DNA from: Halomonas ventosae
Lineage (GTDB): Bacteria; Pseudomonadota; Gammaproteobacteria; Pseudomonadales; Halomonadaceae
Direction of reading: 5' to 3'
Length of the DNA stretch: 64,000 nucleotides
NCBI RefSeq assembly: GCF_004363555.1
Contig: NZ_SNZJ01000002.1
Span: forward strand, 62,001 to 126,000
Part shown: piece by piece, positions 44,992 through 54,532 of the stretch
Layout of the letters: every line of letters begins with the position of its first letter
How positions within the stretch are numbered: position 1 is the first letter of the stretch
Made by a program: the position numbers and the translations under genes
Notes under the pieces: model-generated
Database searches by the model: none
Told to the model about the DNA's origin: nothing
The model's input: the letters and a program-made list of their open reading frames with translations, nothing else

Positions 44992-46224
44992 ATGTTCCGC
45001 GTCACCCGCTATATCAAGAGCCTGATGGAACCGGCCCCCCTGGGTCATGAAACCATAGGGCCGGCACGCAAGCCGCCCGGCCCGGTGGTGATCTGGAACC
45101 TGATCCGCCGCTGCAACCTGACCTGCAAGCACTGCTACACCACCTCGGCGGACATCGACTTCGCCGGCGAGCTCTCCACCGCCGAAGCCCACGCCGTCCT
45201 TGACGACCTCGCTGCCTTCCGGGTGCCGGCGCTGATCCTCTCCGGCGGGGAGCCGCTGATGCGCCCCGACATCTTCGAGCTGTCGCGTCGCTCCCGGGAA
45301 TTGGGGATCTACACCGGGCTCTCCACCAACGGCACCTTGATCACCGAGGAGAATATCGACGAGATCGCCGACGTGGGTTACGACTACGTGGGCATCAGCA
45401 TCGATGGCCTGGAGGCCACCCACGACGTCATCCGCCAGCGCCAGGGCGCCTTTCGCGAGTCGATGCACGCGGTGAAGCTGTGCAAGGAGCGCGGCATCAA
45501 GGTCGGGCTGCGCTTCACCCTGACCCGCGAGAATTACGAGCAGCTCGGCGACATCCTGGCGCTGCTCGACGAGCACGACGTCGACAAGTTCTACCTCTCG
45601 CACCTCAACTACGGCGGCCGCGGCCGGCGTCACAGCAAGCAGGACGCCTGGTACCGCATGACCCGCGACGCCATGACCCGGCTCTTCGACCACTGCCGCG
45701 AGGAGCTCGAGCGCGGCGTGGAGCGCGAGTACGTCACCGGCAACAACGACGCCGACGGTCCCTTCCTGCTGATGTGGGCCCGGGAGCACTTCCCCGAGCA
45801 GGCCGAGGCCCTGGAGCAGCGCCTGCTCAACTGGGGGGGGAACGCCTCCGGCGAGCATATCGCCAACATCGACAACCTGGGCCACGTCCACCCGGACACC
45901 TTCTGGTGGGACCACGACCTGGGCAGTGTCCGCGAGCGGCCCTTCTCGGAGATCTGGCGCGATACCACCGACCCGCTGATGGTCGGTTTCCGCCAGCGGC
46001 CGCGGCCGCTCAAGGGACGCTGCGGCGAGTGCCACTTCCTGCCGATCTGCAACGGCAACACCCGGGTGCGGGCCTGGAAGGTCTCCGGTGACCCCTGGGA
46101 AGAGGATCCCGGCTGCTACCTGACCAACCGCGAGATCGGGGTCGAGGGCGCCGATGAGCGCCGTATCTCTGCCCCCTATGTCTCTCCACCCTATGAGGCC
46201 ATCCAGGCCGTCGAAATCACCTGA
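44992..46224 (+). CDS. nirJ: NirJ, radical-SAM enzyme of heme d1 biosynthesis
   Basis: A 410-residue radical-SAM protein with cluster motif RRCNLTCKHCYTTS, glycine motif LILSGGEPLMRPD and a C-terminal SPASM-type cysteine set in RCGECHFLPICNGNTRVR and GCYLT. NirJ removes two propionate side chains of didecarboxysiroheme to form the d1 carbonyl groups. The AGGAGAA before ATG 44992 is good. Same operon as nirDLGH, 18 bases downstream. Confidence 0.95.
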   Translation: MFRVTRYIKSLMEPAPLGHETIGPARKPPGPVVIWNLIRRCNLTCKHCYTTSADIDFAGELSTAEAHAVLDDLAAFRVPALILSGGEPLMRPDIFELSRRSRELGIYTGLSTNGTLITEENIDEIADVGYDYVGISIDGLEATHDVIRQRQGAFRESMHAVKLCKERGIKVGLRFTLTRENYEQLGDILALLDEHDVDKFYLSHLNYGGRGRRHSKQDAWYRMTRDAMTRLFDHCREELERGVEREYVTGNNDADGPFLLMWAREHFPEQAEALEQRLLNWGGNASGEHIANIDNLGHVHPDTFWWDHDLGSVRERPFSEIWRDTTDPLMVGFRQRPRPLKGRCGECHFLPICNGNTRVRAWKVSGDPWEEDPGCYLTNREIGVEGADERRISAPYVSPPYEAIQAVEIT

Positions 46225-46244
46225 GGCTTGCGAGGAGTATCGCC

Positions 46245-47093
46245 ATGCCGTCACGTCGCGTTTCCTATGATCTCGCCGAGTCGCCCCTGGCGCCCGGCGA
46301 GGTGGCCATCGTCGGTGCCGGGCCCGGTGACCCGGGGCTTCTGACCCTGCGCGCCCTGTCGCTGCTCGAGCAGGCCGACTGTCTGGTCTTCGACCGCCTG
46401 GTCTCCCGCGAGGTGCTGGCCCTGGCGAGCCCCCGCGCCCGGCGCTTCTACGTGGGCAAGGCCTCGCGATGCCATGCCCTGACCCAGGAGGAGACCAACG
46501 CCCTGCTGGTGCGCCTGGCCGGGGAGGGCAAGCGGGTCGTGCGGCTCAAGGGCGGCGACCCCTACATCTTCGGCCGGGGGGGCGAGGAGGCCGAGGTGCT
46601 GATCGCGCACGGCATCCATTTCCGGGTGGTGCCGGGGATCACCTCCGCCCAGGGGTGTGCCGCCTATGGCGGTTTCCCGCTGACCCATCGCGACCACGCC
46701 CAGAGCGTCACCTTCGTCACCGGGCACTGCAAGGGCGACGGCGACCTGGCCCTGGACTGGACCTCCCTGGCGGTGCCCCATCATACGGCGGTCTTCTACA
46801 TGGGGCTGGCCAACGCCGAGCTGATCAGCCGCAAGCTGCAGGACCACGGCCTGCCCGCGGACCATCCGGTGGCCCTGGTGGAGCGGGGCACCACCCCCGA
46901 GCAGCGCCAGGTGATCACCTGCCTGGGCGAGCTGGTCGAGACCATCGCCCGGGAGGGGCTCAAGCCGCCCACCCTGATCGTGGTGGGCGAGGTGGTGCGC
47001 CTGGCCGGCACCCTGGCCCAGCCGGCCCCCAGGGAGTCGACCTTCGCCGAGGGCGAGACCCTGGAACTGGTGCGGGAGCGGATTGCCCTGTGA
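46245..47093 (+). CDS. nirE: NirE, uroporphyrinogen-III C-methyltransferase
   Basis: A 282-residue SUMT. SAM-site motifs are VAIVGAGPGDPGLLTLRA at residue 20, VRLKGGDPYIFGRGGEE and VVPGITSAQGCAAYGGFPLTHR. It methylates uroporphyrinogen III at C2 and C7 to precorrin-2, the entry to siroheme and heme d1. There is no CysG-like dehydrogenase/chelatase domain, so that step is supplied elsewhere. Its stop overlaps nirN (GTGA). Confidence 0.95.
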   Translation: MPSRRVSYDLAESPLAPGEVAIVGAGPGDPGLLTLRALSLLEQADCLVFDRLVSREVLALASPRARRFYVGKASRCHALTQEETNALLVRLAGEGKRVVRLKGGDPYIFGRGGEEAEVLIAHGIHFRVVPGITSAQGCAAYGGFPLTHRDHAQSVTFVTGHCKGDGDLALDWTSLAVPHHTAVFYMGLANAELISRKLQDHGLPADHPVALVERGTTPEQRQVITCLGELVETIAREGLKPPTLIVVGEVVRLAGTLAQPAPRESTFAEGETLELVRERIAL

Positions 47094-48673
47094 AATGCGT
47101 CGTCTCCCTCCGGTTGTTCCTGCCGCCCCTGGCCGCCGCGCTGCTGGTCACGGCCATGGCCCCGGCCGGTGCCGACGATACCCGCGCGCTCTACCAGGCC
47201 CAGTGCGCCTCCTGCCATGGCGAGGAGCGCCTGGGCGGTATCGGCCCGGCGCTGCTGCCGGGCAACCTCTCGCGGCTCAAGCCTGCCGCCGCCGAGGCGG
47301 TGATCCGCGATGGGCGAGCGGCCAGCCAGATGCCGGGCTTCGGCGAGCAGCTCGATGACGATCAGATTCGCTCCCTGGCCGAGTGGATCTACCGGGAGCC
47401 CGAGGTCGAACCCATCTGGGGGCGCGACGAGATCCTCGCCAGCCACGAGGTCACCCATCCGGATGGAACCTTGCCGGATGTGCCGCGCTTCGACGCCGAC
47501 CCGCTCAACCTCTTCATCGTGGTGGAGACCGGCGACCACCACGCCAGCCTGCTGGACGGCGACACCTTCGAGCGGATCCACCGCTTCGAGACCCGCTACG
47601 CCCTGCACGGTGGGCCCAAGTACACCCCCGACGGGCGCCACGTCTTCTTCGGCTCCCGGGACGGCTGGATCACCAAGTACGACATCTACAACATGGAGGT
47701 GGTGGCCGAGGTGCGCGCCGGCATCAACATGCGCAACATCGCCGTCTCCGCCGACGGCCGCTACGTGATGGCCGCCAACTATCTGCCCCACAGCCTGGTG
47801 CTGTTCGATGCCCACAACCTCGACCTGATGAAGGTCTACCCGGCGGTGGGCGAGGAGGGCGAGAGCTCCCGGGTCAGCGCCGTCTACGCCGCGCCGCCGC
47901 GAGGCAGCTTCATCGCCGCCCTCAAGGACCTGCAGGAGGTGTGGGAGATCCCCTGGCCGCTGCCCACCGAGCCGGTGGTCTCCACCGGCCATATGGCCAC
48001 GCCGCTCGAGCAGCGCCGCGGGCATGACACGCCCAACTTCCAGGTGCGGCGCATCCCGGTGCCCGACTACCTGGACGACTTCTTCTTCGATCTCGACTAC
48101 GAGCACGTCATCGGCGCCTCCCGAGGTGGGGAGAGTGACGGCCAGGGCGGCATGGTGGTGAACCTCGACAGCGGCGAGAAGGTGGCCGACCTGCCCCTGG
48201 AGGGGATGCCTCACCTGGGCTCGGGCATCACCTGGGAGCACGAGGGGCGCCGGGTGATGGCGACGCCCCACCTCACCCGGGCGGCGGTGTCGATCATCGA
48301 CATGACCGACTGGACGGTGATCAAGACCCTCGAGACCGACGGCCCTGGCTTCTTCATGCGCAGCCACGCCAACTCGCCCTATGTCTGGGCGGATGTCTTC
48401 TTCGGCCCCAACCGCGACCGGGTCCATGTCATCGACAAGGCGAGCCTGGAGATCGTCGAGACGCTGATTCCCGAGCCCGGCAAGACCGCCGCCCACGTGG
48501 AGTTCGACCGCTATGGCGAGAAGCTGCTGCTCAGCCTCTGGGAGCAGGACGGCGCGGTGATCGTCTATGACGGCGATACCCTGGAGGAGGAGAAGCGCAT
48601 TCCCATGAGCAAGCCCTCCGGCAAGTACAACGTCTGGAACAAGACGCGGTACGAGGAAGGCACCAGCCACTGA
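47090..48673 (+). CDS. nirN: NirN, dihydro-heme d1 dehydrogenase
   Basis: A 527-residue NirS paralogue with a signal peptide (LRLFLPPLAAALLVTAMAPAGA), a c-type heme site QCASCHGEERLGG (about residue 40) and a d1-type propeller. NirN oxidises dihydro-heme d1 in the periplasm and hands the cofactor to NirS. The GTG start at 47090 overlaps the nirE stop and places the signal peptide correctly. Last gene of nirS-D-L-G-H-J-E-N. No nirM cytochrome gene is seen in the cluster. Confidence 0.93.
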   Translation: MKCVVSLRLFLPPLAAALLVTAMAPAGADDTRALYQAQCASCHGEERLGGIGPALLPGNLSRLKPAAAEAVIRDGRAASQMPGFGEQLDDDQIRSLAEWIYREPEVEPIWGRDEILASHEVTHPDGTLPDVPRFDADPLNLFIVVETGDHHASLLDGDTFERIHRFETRYALHGGPKYTPDGRHVFFGSRDGWITKYDIYNMEVVAEVRAGINMRNIAVSADGRYVMAANYLPHSLVLFDAHNLDLMKVYPAVGEEGESSRVSAVYAAPPRGSFIAALKDLQEVWEIPWPLPTEPVVSTGHMATPLEQRRGHDTPNFQVRRIPVPDYLDDFFFDLDYEHVIGASRGGESDGQGGMVVNLDSGEKVADLPLEGMPHLGSGITWEHEGRRVMATPHLTRAAVSIIDMTDWTVIKTLETDGPGFFMRSHANSPYVWADVFFGPNRDRVHVIDKASLEIVETLIPEPGKTAAHVEFDRYGEKLLLSLWEQDGAVIVYDGDTLEEEKRIPMSKPSGKYNVWNKTRYEEGTSH

Positions 48674-48733
48674 GTCGAAAAGCCGTCATTCCTTGCTGCG
48701 CTCGACGACCCACATGGAAGTGGGAAGTGCGTT

Positions 48734-48752
48734 GGTTCGTCGGGAACGAACC
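48734..48752. terminator. Weak hairpin downstream of nirN
   Basis: GGTTCGT and ACGAACC form a 7-bp stem with a CGGGA loop, 60 bases past the nirN stop. No T tract; weak terminator at best. Confidence 0.35.
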
Positions 48753-48890
48753 TAGGGATCCTGGCCGCCGGCGGTACCGGAACGCCGGCCCGGTCAAATC
48801 CTCATTGAGCCGCCAGTCAACTCCGGTTGCTCCGCTCCGGCGGCGGCCAGCCTCTCTTCGCTCGCGACAGGAATGAACGGCCTTTCTCAT

Positions 48891-48913
48891 AAGAAGTATT
48901 CTTGATGCCTGTC
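48891..48913 (+). promoter_or_regulatory. NsrR-like site upstream of nnrS
   Basis: AAGAAGTATTC-T-TGATGCCTGTC: the left half matches the NsrR half-site (AAGATGYATTT) at 9 of 11 bases, the right half at only about 6. It lies 65 bases before the nnrS ATG, in an AT-rich patch. Confidence 0.4.
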
Positions 48914-48978
48914 ATGGAAGGCGCGCCGGGAGTGGGGCACAATGGCCATAACCAAGCGTTTTAGTCGGGTATGGCGCC

Positions 48979-50193
48979 ATGCAATCGACCTCCTCCTCTT
49001 CCGTCCGCTCCTCCACGCTGTCGCGCCTGCCGGTGGCGCGCCTGGCCTTTCGCCCCTTCTTCCTGCTGGCGGCGCTGTTCAGCGTGCTCTCGATGGGGGT
49101 GTGGCTCGCCTTCTGGCACGGCGACATCCTGCTGCGTCCCTTCGGTGGGCTGATGTTCTGGCACCAGCACGAGATGCTCTTCGGCTTCGCCGCCGCCGTG
49201 GTGGCGGGCTTCCTGCTCACCGCGGTGCAGAACTGGACCGGCCTGCCCAGCCTCAAGGGTGGCCCCCTGCTGGCGCTGGTCGGGGTCTGGCTGGCCGGGC
49301 GGCTGCTGATGGCCTTTCCCCTGGGCCTGCCGCCCTGGCTACCGGTGCTGGCCGACCTGGCGTTCCTGCCGGTGGTGGCGGGGGTCATGGCCCGGCTGGT
49401 GATCGCCGCGAAGCGCTGGCGCAACCTGGTCTTCCTGCCGGCCCTGGCGCTGCTGACGCTGGCCAACCTGGCCATGCACCTGGGGGTATTGACCGGCGAC
49501 GCCGAGCTGATCCGCCAGGCCGCCTACCTGGCGGTGCTGCTGTTCACCCTGCTGATGGTGGTGGTGGGCGGCCGGGTGATCGCCATGTTCACCGCCAACC
49601 GCCTGGGCCTGACCCGCAAGCCGCCGATCCCGGCGCTGGAGTATGTGAGCCTCGGCAGCGTCATGGCGGTGGTGATGGGCCAGTTGCTGGTGATGCTCGG
49701 CGTGGCGATCCCCGACGCCCTGCTGGCGGCCCTGATGGGCCTGGCCGCCCTGGCCAACGCCGTGCGGCTGTCGCGCTGGGGAGGCCTTTACAGCTGGCGC
49801 GAGCCGCTGCTGTGGGGACTGCACCTGAGCTACGCCTTCATCCCCGTGGGCCTGGCGATGTGGGCCCTGGCGGTGCTGGGGACCTTCCGGGCCGAGCTGG
49901 CGGTACACGCCCTGACCATCGGTGGCATGGGCACCATGATGCTGGCAATGATGTCGCGGGTCTCGCTGGGCCACACCGCACGCCCCATCCGTACCCTGCC
50001 GGGCATCGGGGTGGCCCTGGGGCTGATGGTGGCCGCGGCCCTGCTGCGCTCGCCGGTGCTGGCGCTCTTTCCGCAGATCACCCACTGGACCTACAACCTG
50101 GGCATCATCTTCTGGTGTCTGGCCTACGGCATCTTCCTCGTCCACTATACGGGGCCGCTGCTGTCGGCCCGGGCCGACAGCAAGGACGGCTAG
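48979..50193 (+). CDS. nnrS: NnrS family heme/copper-type membrane protein
   Basis: A 404-residue membrane protein with about twelve helices and the canonical NnrS sequence WHQHEMLFGFAAAVVAGFLL followed by TAVQNWTGLP, plus VVVGGRVIAMFTANRLG. NnrS proteins contain heme and copper and lessen iron-sulfur damage during NO exposure; the exact chemistry is unclear. It is the intact counterpart of the diverged copy at 18776-19969. It lies directly after the nir operon and leads into the SirB2-like gene 21 bases later. Confidence 0.93.
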   Translation: MQSTSSSSVRSSTLSRLPVARLAFRPFFLLAALFSVLSMGVWLAFWHGDILLRPFGGLMFWHQHEMLFGFAAAVVAGFLLTAVQNWTGLPSLKGGPLLALVGVWLAGRLLMAFPLGLPPWLPVLADLAFLPVVAGVMARLVIAAKRWRNLVFLPALALLTLANLAMHLGVLTGDAELIRQAAYLAVLLFTLLMVVVGGRVIAMFTANRLGLTRKPPIPALEYVSLGSVMAVVMGQLLVMLGVAIPDALLAALMGLAALANAVRLSRWGGLYSWREPLLWGLHLSYAFIPVGLAMWALAVLGTFRAELAVHALTIGGMGTMMLAMMSRVSLGHTARPIRTLPGIGVALGLMVAAALLRSPVLALFPQITHWTYNLGIIFWCLAYGIFLVHYTGPLLSARADSKDG

Positions 50194-50214
50194 CCGCGGC
50201 CTGGGGAGCGCACC

Positions 50215-50604
50215 ATGATCGAACACTATGTCCTGATCAAGCACCTGCACGTCACCGCCGCCACCCTGAGCATCCTCTTCTTCATGCTGAGGGCCTGGTG
50301 GTCGGTGCGCGAGGCGGCGGTCCTCAAGGCACGCTGGGTGAGGGTGGCGCCCCACCTTATCGATACCACCCTGCTGGTGCTGGGCGTGGTGCTGATGGTG
50401 ATGCTCTCCGCCTGGCCCCATCAGCACCCCTGGCTGGCGGCCAAGCTGATCGCCCTGCTGGCCTACATCGGCCTTGGCACGGTGGCGATCAAGCGTGGCA
50501 GGACGCCGCGGACGAGGGCCGTCGCCGCCCTGGCCGCGGTGGCCACCTTCGCCTACATGCTGGGCGCGGCGATCCGCCACAGCCCACTCTCCTGGTTGGC
50601 GTGA
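50215..50604 (+). CDS. SirB2-family small membrane protein
   Basis: A 129-residue four-helix membrane protein with LIKHLHVTAATLSILFFMLR and MLSAWPHQHPWLAAKLIAL, typical of the SirB family. The family is named for an old Salmonella regulator link, but its biochemical role is unknown. Two conserved histidines near the membrane surface hint at a heme or metal site. Probably co-transcribed with nnrS. Confidence 0.85.
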   Translation: MIEHYVLIKHLHVTAATLSILFFMLRAWWSVREAAVLKARWVRVAPHLIDTTLLVLGVVLMVMLSAWPHQHPWLAAKLIALLAYIGLGTVAIKRGRTPRTRAVAALAAVATFAYMLGAAIRHSPLSWLA

Positions 50605-50666
50605 CGCAGGGGGCGGCCGTGCTGGCCTATACTGTCCCCGCCACTCTTCTTCAGAAGGACGATCTC

Positions 50667-50984
50667 ATGTCGAAACAGGAACTTCCCGCCGGCGCCGGCC
50701 AGGTGGCCGAGCAGTATCCCGAAATCTGGGAGGCCTATTCCGAGCTGGGTCGGGCCTGTGCCGAGTCCGGCCCGCTGGACGCGCGCACACGGCGCCTGGT
50801 CAAGCTGGCGCTGGCCGTGGGCGCGCGCTCCGAGGGCGCCGTGCACTCCCATGTGCGTCGCGGCCTGGAGGAGGGCGAATCCGCCGCGGCCCTCAAGCAG
50901 GTGGCCATGCTGGCCATCCCCACCCTGGGCCTGCCCAGCGGCGTTGCGGCCCTGACCTGGATCGAGGACATCACCGACTCCTGA
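50667..50984 (+). CDS. Carboxymuconolactone decarboxylase-family protein without redox cysteines
   Basis: A 105-residue AhpD-like helical protein (LVKLALAVGARSEGAVHSHVRRGLEEG). The AhpD CxxC that gives peroxidase or disulfide activity is replaced by SEGAVHSH, so a thiol function is unlikely; the histidines may still be catalytic. Function unknown. The next gene starts 126 bases downstream, past a strong hairpin, so this gene probably ends the nnrS-sirB2 unit. Confidence 0.85.
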   Translation: MSKQELPAGAGQVAEQYPEIWEAYSELGRACAESGPLDARTRRLVKLALAVGARSEGAVHSHVRRGLEEGESAAALKQVAMLAIPTLGLPSGVAALTWIEDITDS

Positions 50985-50989
50985 CCCCG

Positions 50990-51005
50990 GCGGCCCCGGG
51001 GCCGC
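50990..51005 (+). terminator. Hairpin after the CMD-family gene
   Basis: A self-complementary GCGGCCCCGGGGCCGC, extended by imperfect pairing on both sides, lies just past the stop codon. Likely a transcription end before the ABC transporter operon, although no T tract follows. Confidence 0.5.
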
Positions 51006-51110
51006 TGGGACAAGCGTTTAATCGCCGGCTGGCGACGAGGCTCCGAGGTCTGCTAGTTTCGAGTCTGCTGCATCAGCAACACTCGACATATCAGACCCTG
51101 GAGTCTTTTC

Positions 51111-52139
51111 ATGCGGTACAACAACAAGACACTGCTCTCCCTTTCCGCCGCTGCCCTCTGCGTCGGCATGGTCTCGTCCGCCTCGGCGGCCACCCTGGAC
51201 GAGGTGCAGGAGCGGGGCGAACTGCGCTGTGGCGTCAACGTCGGCCTCTCGGGCTTCTCCTCGCCCGATCAGGATGGCACCTGGCAAGGGCTGGACGTGG
51301 AGACCTGCCGCGGTATCGCCGCCGCCATCTTCGATGATCCCGAGGCGGTCTCCTTCACGCCGCTGACCGCCAAGGAGCGATTCACCGCCCTGCAGTCCGG
51401 CGAGATCGACGTCCTCTCGCGCAACACCACCTGGACCGCGACCCGCGACAACTCGCTGGGCCTGAACTTCACCGCCACCACCTTCTACGATGGCCAGGGC
51501 TTCATGGTCGCCAAGGACCTGGGCATCGAGGGCCCCGACCAGTTCGACGGCGCCTCGATCTGCATCCAGTCCGGCACCACCCACGAGCTCAACCTGGCCG
51601 ACTACTTCCCCTCCCGCGGCATCGAGATCCAGACCGTCACCTTCGACACCCCCGACCAGACCGCCCAGGGCTTCGCCAGCGGCCGCTGCGACATCCTGAC
51701 CTCCGACACTTCCCAGCTCAGCGCCCTGCGCCTGCAGCTGCCGGAGCCGGACAGCGTCGAGATCCTCGAGACGCTGATCTCCAAGGAGCCGCTCGGGCCC
51801 GTGGTGCGCCAGGGCGATGACCAGTGGCTGGACATCGTCCAGTGGTCGATCTTCGCCATGGTCAATGCCGAAGAGCTCGGGGTGAACAGCGACAACGTCG
51901 ACGAGATGAAGGCCGATCCGCCCAATCCCCAAGTGGCCCGCCTGCTGGGCGTGGATGGCGACTACGGCGAGCAGCTGGGCCTCGATAACGATTGGGCCTA
52001 CAACCTGATCAGCCATGTCGGCAACTACGGCGAGGTGTTCGCCAGCACCGTGGGTGAGGACTCCCCCATGCAGATCAGCCGTGGCGTGAACGCGCTGTGG
52101 AATGAGGGCGGCATCCTCTACGCACCGCCTATCCGCTGA
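51111..52139 (+). CDS. aapJ: General L-amino-acid ABC transporter, periplasmic binding protein (AapJ type)
   Basis: A 342-residue solute-binding protein with a signal peptide (SLSAAALCVGMVSSASA) and the family motifs LRCGVNVGLSGFS, TWQGLDVETCRGIAAAIF and LSRNTTWTATRD. Length and sequence place it with AapJ/YhdW, larger than HisJ-type proteins. It captures L-amino acids in the periplasm for AapQMP. A hairpin follows the stop, as often seen to raise binding-protein levels above the permease. Confidence 0.93.
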   Translation: MRYNNKTLLSLSAAALCVGMVSSASAATLDEVQERGELRCGVNVGLSGFSSPDQDGTWQGLDVETCRGIAAAIFDDPEAVSFTPLTAKERFTALQSGEIDVLSRNTTWTATRDNSLGLNFTATTFYDGQGFMVAKDLGIEGPDQFDGASICIQSGTTHELNLADYFPSRGIEIQTVTFDTPDQTAQGFASGRCDILTSDTSQLSALRLQLPEPDSVEILETLISKEPLGPVVRQGDDQWLDIVQWSIFAMVNAEELGVNSDNVDEMKADPPNPQVARLLGVDGDYGEQLGLDNDWAYNLISHVGNYGEVFASTVGEDSPMQISRGVNALWNEGGILYAPPIR

Positions 52140-52163
52140 CCCATCCTGAACGTCCAATGACCG

Positions 52164-52193
52164 GGCACCACGCATGGCGACATGCGTGGTGCC
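52164..52193 (+). terminator. Hairpin between aapJ and aapQ
   Basis: GGCACCACGCATG / CATGCGTGGTGCC, a perfect 13-bp stem with a GCGA loop, followed by GTTTC. It probably gives partial termination, leaving more aapJ than aapQMP mRNA. Confidence 0.65.
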
Positions 52194-52220
52194 GTTTCGG
52201 GTACGTCTGCGAGGCTCGTT

Positions 52221-53399
52221 ATGCTGCGTTCTTCCTCACGGGAGCGGGGGCCGCTGTGGCGTGACCCCACATTCCGCGCCCTGCTGGTGCAGGGCATCCT
52301 GCTGCTGGCGCTGGGGGCATTCATCGCCATGGTGGTGTCCAACACCCTGGCCAACCTCGAGGCCCGGGGGATCACCACCGGCTTCGGCTTCCTCCAGGAG
52401 CGTGCCGGCTTCTCCATTCCCCAGACGCTGATCGAGTACTCCGGCGACAGCACCTATGCCCGCACTTTCGTGGTGGGGCTGCTCAATACCCTGCTGGTCT
52501 CCGCCATGGGCATCGTGGCGGCGACCCTGATCGGCTTCGCCGTGGGCATCGCCCGGCTGTCGCCCAACTGGCTGCTGGCCCGGCTGGCCAGCGCCTACGT
52601 GGAGATCTTCCGCAACATCCCGCTGCTGGTGCAGATCCTGTTCTGGTACTTCGCCGTGCTGCAGGCCCTGCCCAGCCCGCGCAACAGCCACTCGCTGTTC
52701 GAGGCGATCTTCCTCAACGTGCGCGGCGTGGTCCTGCCCGACCCCCAGGCGCTTCCGGGCTTCGCCGCCACCCCCTGGGCGCTGCTGGTGGCGGTGGTCG
52801 CCACCTGGTGGCTGGTGCGCTTCGCGAGGCGCCGCCAGGCAGAAACCGGCCGGCCGCTGCCGGTGTTCAAGCTGGGCGCCCTGCTGCTGGTCGGCCTGCC
52901 GCTCGCCACCTTCCTTGCCACCGGCATGCCCCTGGAGTGGTCCATCCCGGCGCTCAAGGGCTTCAACTTCCAGGGCGGCGTGACGATCCTGCCCGAGCTG
53001 ATGGCGCTGTGGCTTGCGCTCTCCATCTACACCGCCTCCTTCATCGCCGAGATCGTGCGCTCGGGCATCCAGTCGGTGCCCCAGGGGCAGGTGGAGGCGG
53101 CCAAGGCGCTGAGCCTGCCCGCCGGCATCATCCTGCGCAAGGTGGTGATTCCCCAGGCGATGCGGGTGATCGTGCCGCAGCTGACCAGCCAGCACCTCAA
53201 CCTGATCAAGAACTCCTCGCTGGCCACGGCGATCGGCTACCCGGACCTGGTGGCGGTGTTCTCCGGCACGGCGCTGAACCAGACCGGGCAGGCCATCGAG
53301 ATCGTCGCCATGACCATGGCCGTCTACCTGCTGATCAACCTGGTGGTGTCCGCGCTGATGAACCTCTACAACGCGCGCACCCTGCTCAAGGAGCGGTGA
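52221..53399 (+). CDS. aapQ: Amino-acid ABC transporter permease AapQ
   Basis: A 392-residue permease with about eight membrane helices. The EAA loop for ATPase contact reads EAAKALSLPAGIILRKVVIPQAMRVI, and VEIFRNIPLLVQILFWYF is characteristic. ATG 52221 follows GAGG; upstream in-frame codons overlap the hairpin. It forms the channel with AapM. Confidence 0.93.
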   Translation: MLRSSSRERGPLWRDPTFRALLVQGILLLALGAFIAMVVSNTLANLEARGITTGFGFLQERAGFSIPQTLIEYSGDSTYARTFVVGLLNTLLVSAMGIVAATLIGFAVGIARLSPNWLLARLASAYVEIFRNIPLLVQILFWYFAVLQALPSPRNSHSLFEAIFLNVRGVVLPDPQALPGFAATPWALLVAVVATWWLVRFARRRQAETGRPLPVFKLGALLLVGLPLATFLATGMPLEWSIPALKGFNFQGGVTILPELMALWLALSIYTASFIAEIVRSGIQSVPQGQVEAAKALSLPAGIILRKVVIPQAMRVIVPQLTSQHLNLIKNSSLATAIGYPDLVAVFSGTALNQTGQAIEIVAMTMAVYLLINLVVSALMNLYNARTLLKER

Positions 53400-53400
53400 C

Positions 53401-54510
53401 ATGGAAGCGACCTCGACCCGAACCGAGATGATTCCCGAGCGCCGAGCACCCGACATGCGCCGGGGGGCGATGGGCTGGCTGAGGGCCAATCTCTTCAATA
53501 CGCCGCTCAACGGGGCGGTGACCCTGGTCACCGCCGCCCTGCTGGCCTGGCTGCTGTGGCCGGCGCTGCAGTGGGCGGTATTCCAGGCCGACTGGCTCGG
53601 CGACTCCCGGGAGGCGTGCAGCGGCGAGGGGGCCTGCTGGGTCTTCATCAGCGCCCGCTTCGAATCCCTCGTCTATGGCTTCTACCCCGCGGCCGAGCGC
53701 TGGCGGGTGGACCTGGTCTTCCTGCTGATGGCCGCGCTGGTGGCCTGGCTGGCCATCCCGCGCCTGCCCGCCAAGCGCTGGGTGGGGCTGTTCGCGCTGG
53801 TGGGCTTCCCCGTGGTGGCCTTCTTCCTGCTGGTGGGCGGTAGCTTCGGCCTCGAACACGTACCGACCCGCGACTGGGGCGGGCTGATGCTGACCCTGAC
53901 CATCGCCACCGTGGGGATCGTCGGCTCGCTGCCCATCGGCGTGGTGCTGGCACTGGGACGCCGTTCGCAGATGCCGCTGGTGCGTGGCTTCTGCGTGGTG
54001 TTCATCGAGTTCTGGCGCGGCGTGCCGCTGATCACCGTGCTGTTCATGGCCTCGGTGATGCTGCCGCTCTTCGTGCCGACCCAGGTGGAGTTCGACAAGC
54101 TGCTGCGCGCCCTGGTGGGCATCATGCTGTTCTGGAGCGCCTACATGGCCGAGGTGGTGCGCGGGGGGCTCCAGGCCATTCCCGGCGGGCAGGAAGAGGC
54201 CGCCAAGGCGCTGGGCATGGGCTACTGGCAGCGCATGGCGCTGATCGTGCTGCCCCAGGCGCTCAAGCTGGTCATCCCCGGCATCGTCAACACCTTCATC
54301 GCGCTGTTCAAGGACACCTCCCTGGTGCTGATCATCGGGCTCTTCGACCTGCTGGCGATCATCCGCGCAGGGCTGACCGACAGCGACTGGCTGGGGTTCG
54401 CCACCGAGGGCTATGTCTTCGCGGCCCTGGTGTTCTGGGTGTTCTGCTTCAGCATGTCGCGCTACAGCCAGTACATCGAACGGCGCCTGCACACCGGCCA
54501 CCGCAACTGA
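53401..54510 (+). CDS. aapM: Amino-acid ABC transporter permease AapM
   Basis: A 369-residue permease, start one base after the aapQ stop. EAA loop: [41 protein letters not shown] is the matching N-terminal contact segment. Pairs with AapQ in the inner membrane. Confidence 0.93.
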   Translation: MEATSTRTEMIPERRAPDMRRGAMGWLRANLFNTPLNGAVTLVTAALLAWLLWPALQWAVFQADWLGDSREACSGEGACWVFISARFESLVYGFYPAAERWRVDLVFLLMAALVAWLAIPRLPAKRWVGLFALVGFPVVAFFLLVGGSFGLEHVPTRDWGGLMLTLTIATVGIVGSLPIGVVLALGRRSQMPLVRGFCVVFIEFWRGVPLITVLFMASVMLPLFVPTQVEFDKLLRALVGIMLFWSAYMAEVVRGGLQAIPGGQEEAAKALGMGYWQRMALIVLPQALKLVIPGIVNTFIALFKDTSLVLIIGLFDLLAIIRAGLTDSDWLGFATEGYVFAALVFWVFCFSMSRYSQYIERRLHTGHRN

Positions 54511-54532
54511 CAACCACGAACGGGACTCTCTC

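Larger units (their letters stand above)
48674..48978 (+). other. 305-base region between nirN and nnrS
   Basis: No convincing gene. A 7-bp hairpin GGTTCGT/ACGAACC lies at 48734-48752, a possible weak end for the nir operon. An AT-richer patch at 48885-48915 carries an NsrR-like sequence. The remainder is GC-rich with no recognised element. Confidence 0.5.

Noticed and set aside
48785..48835. TTGAG...AGTCAA upstream of nnrS as a Dnr box
   Set aside because: Half-sites are six bases apart rather than four, which is outside the CRP/FNR-family geometry.
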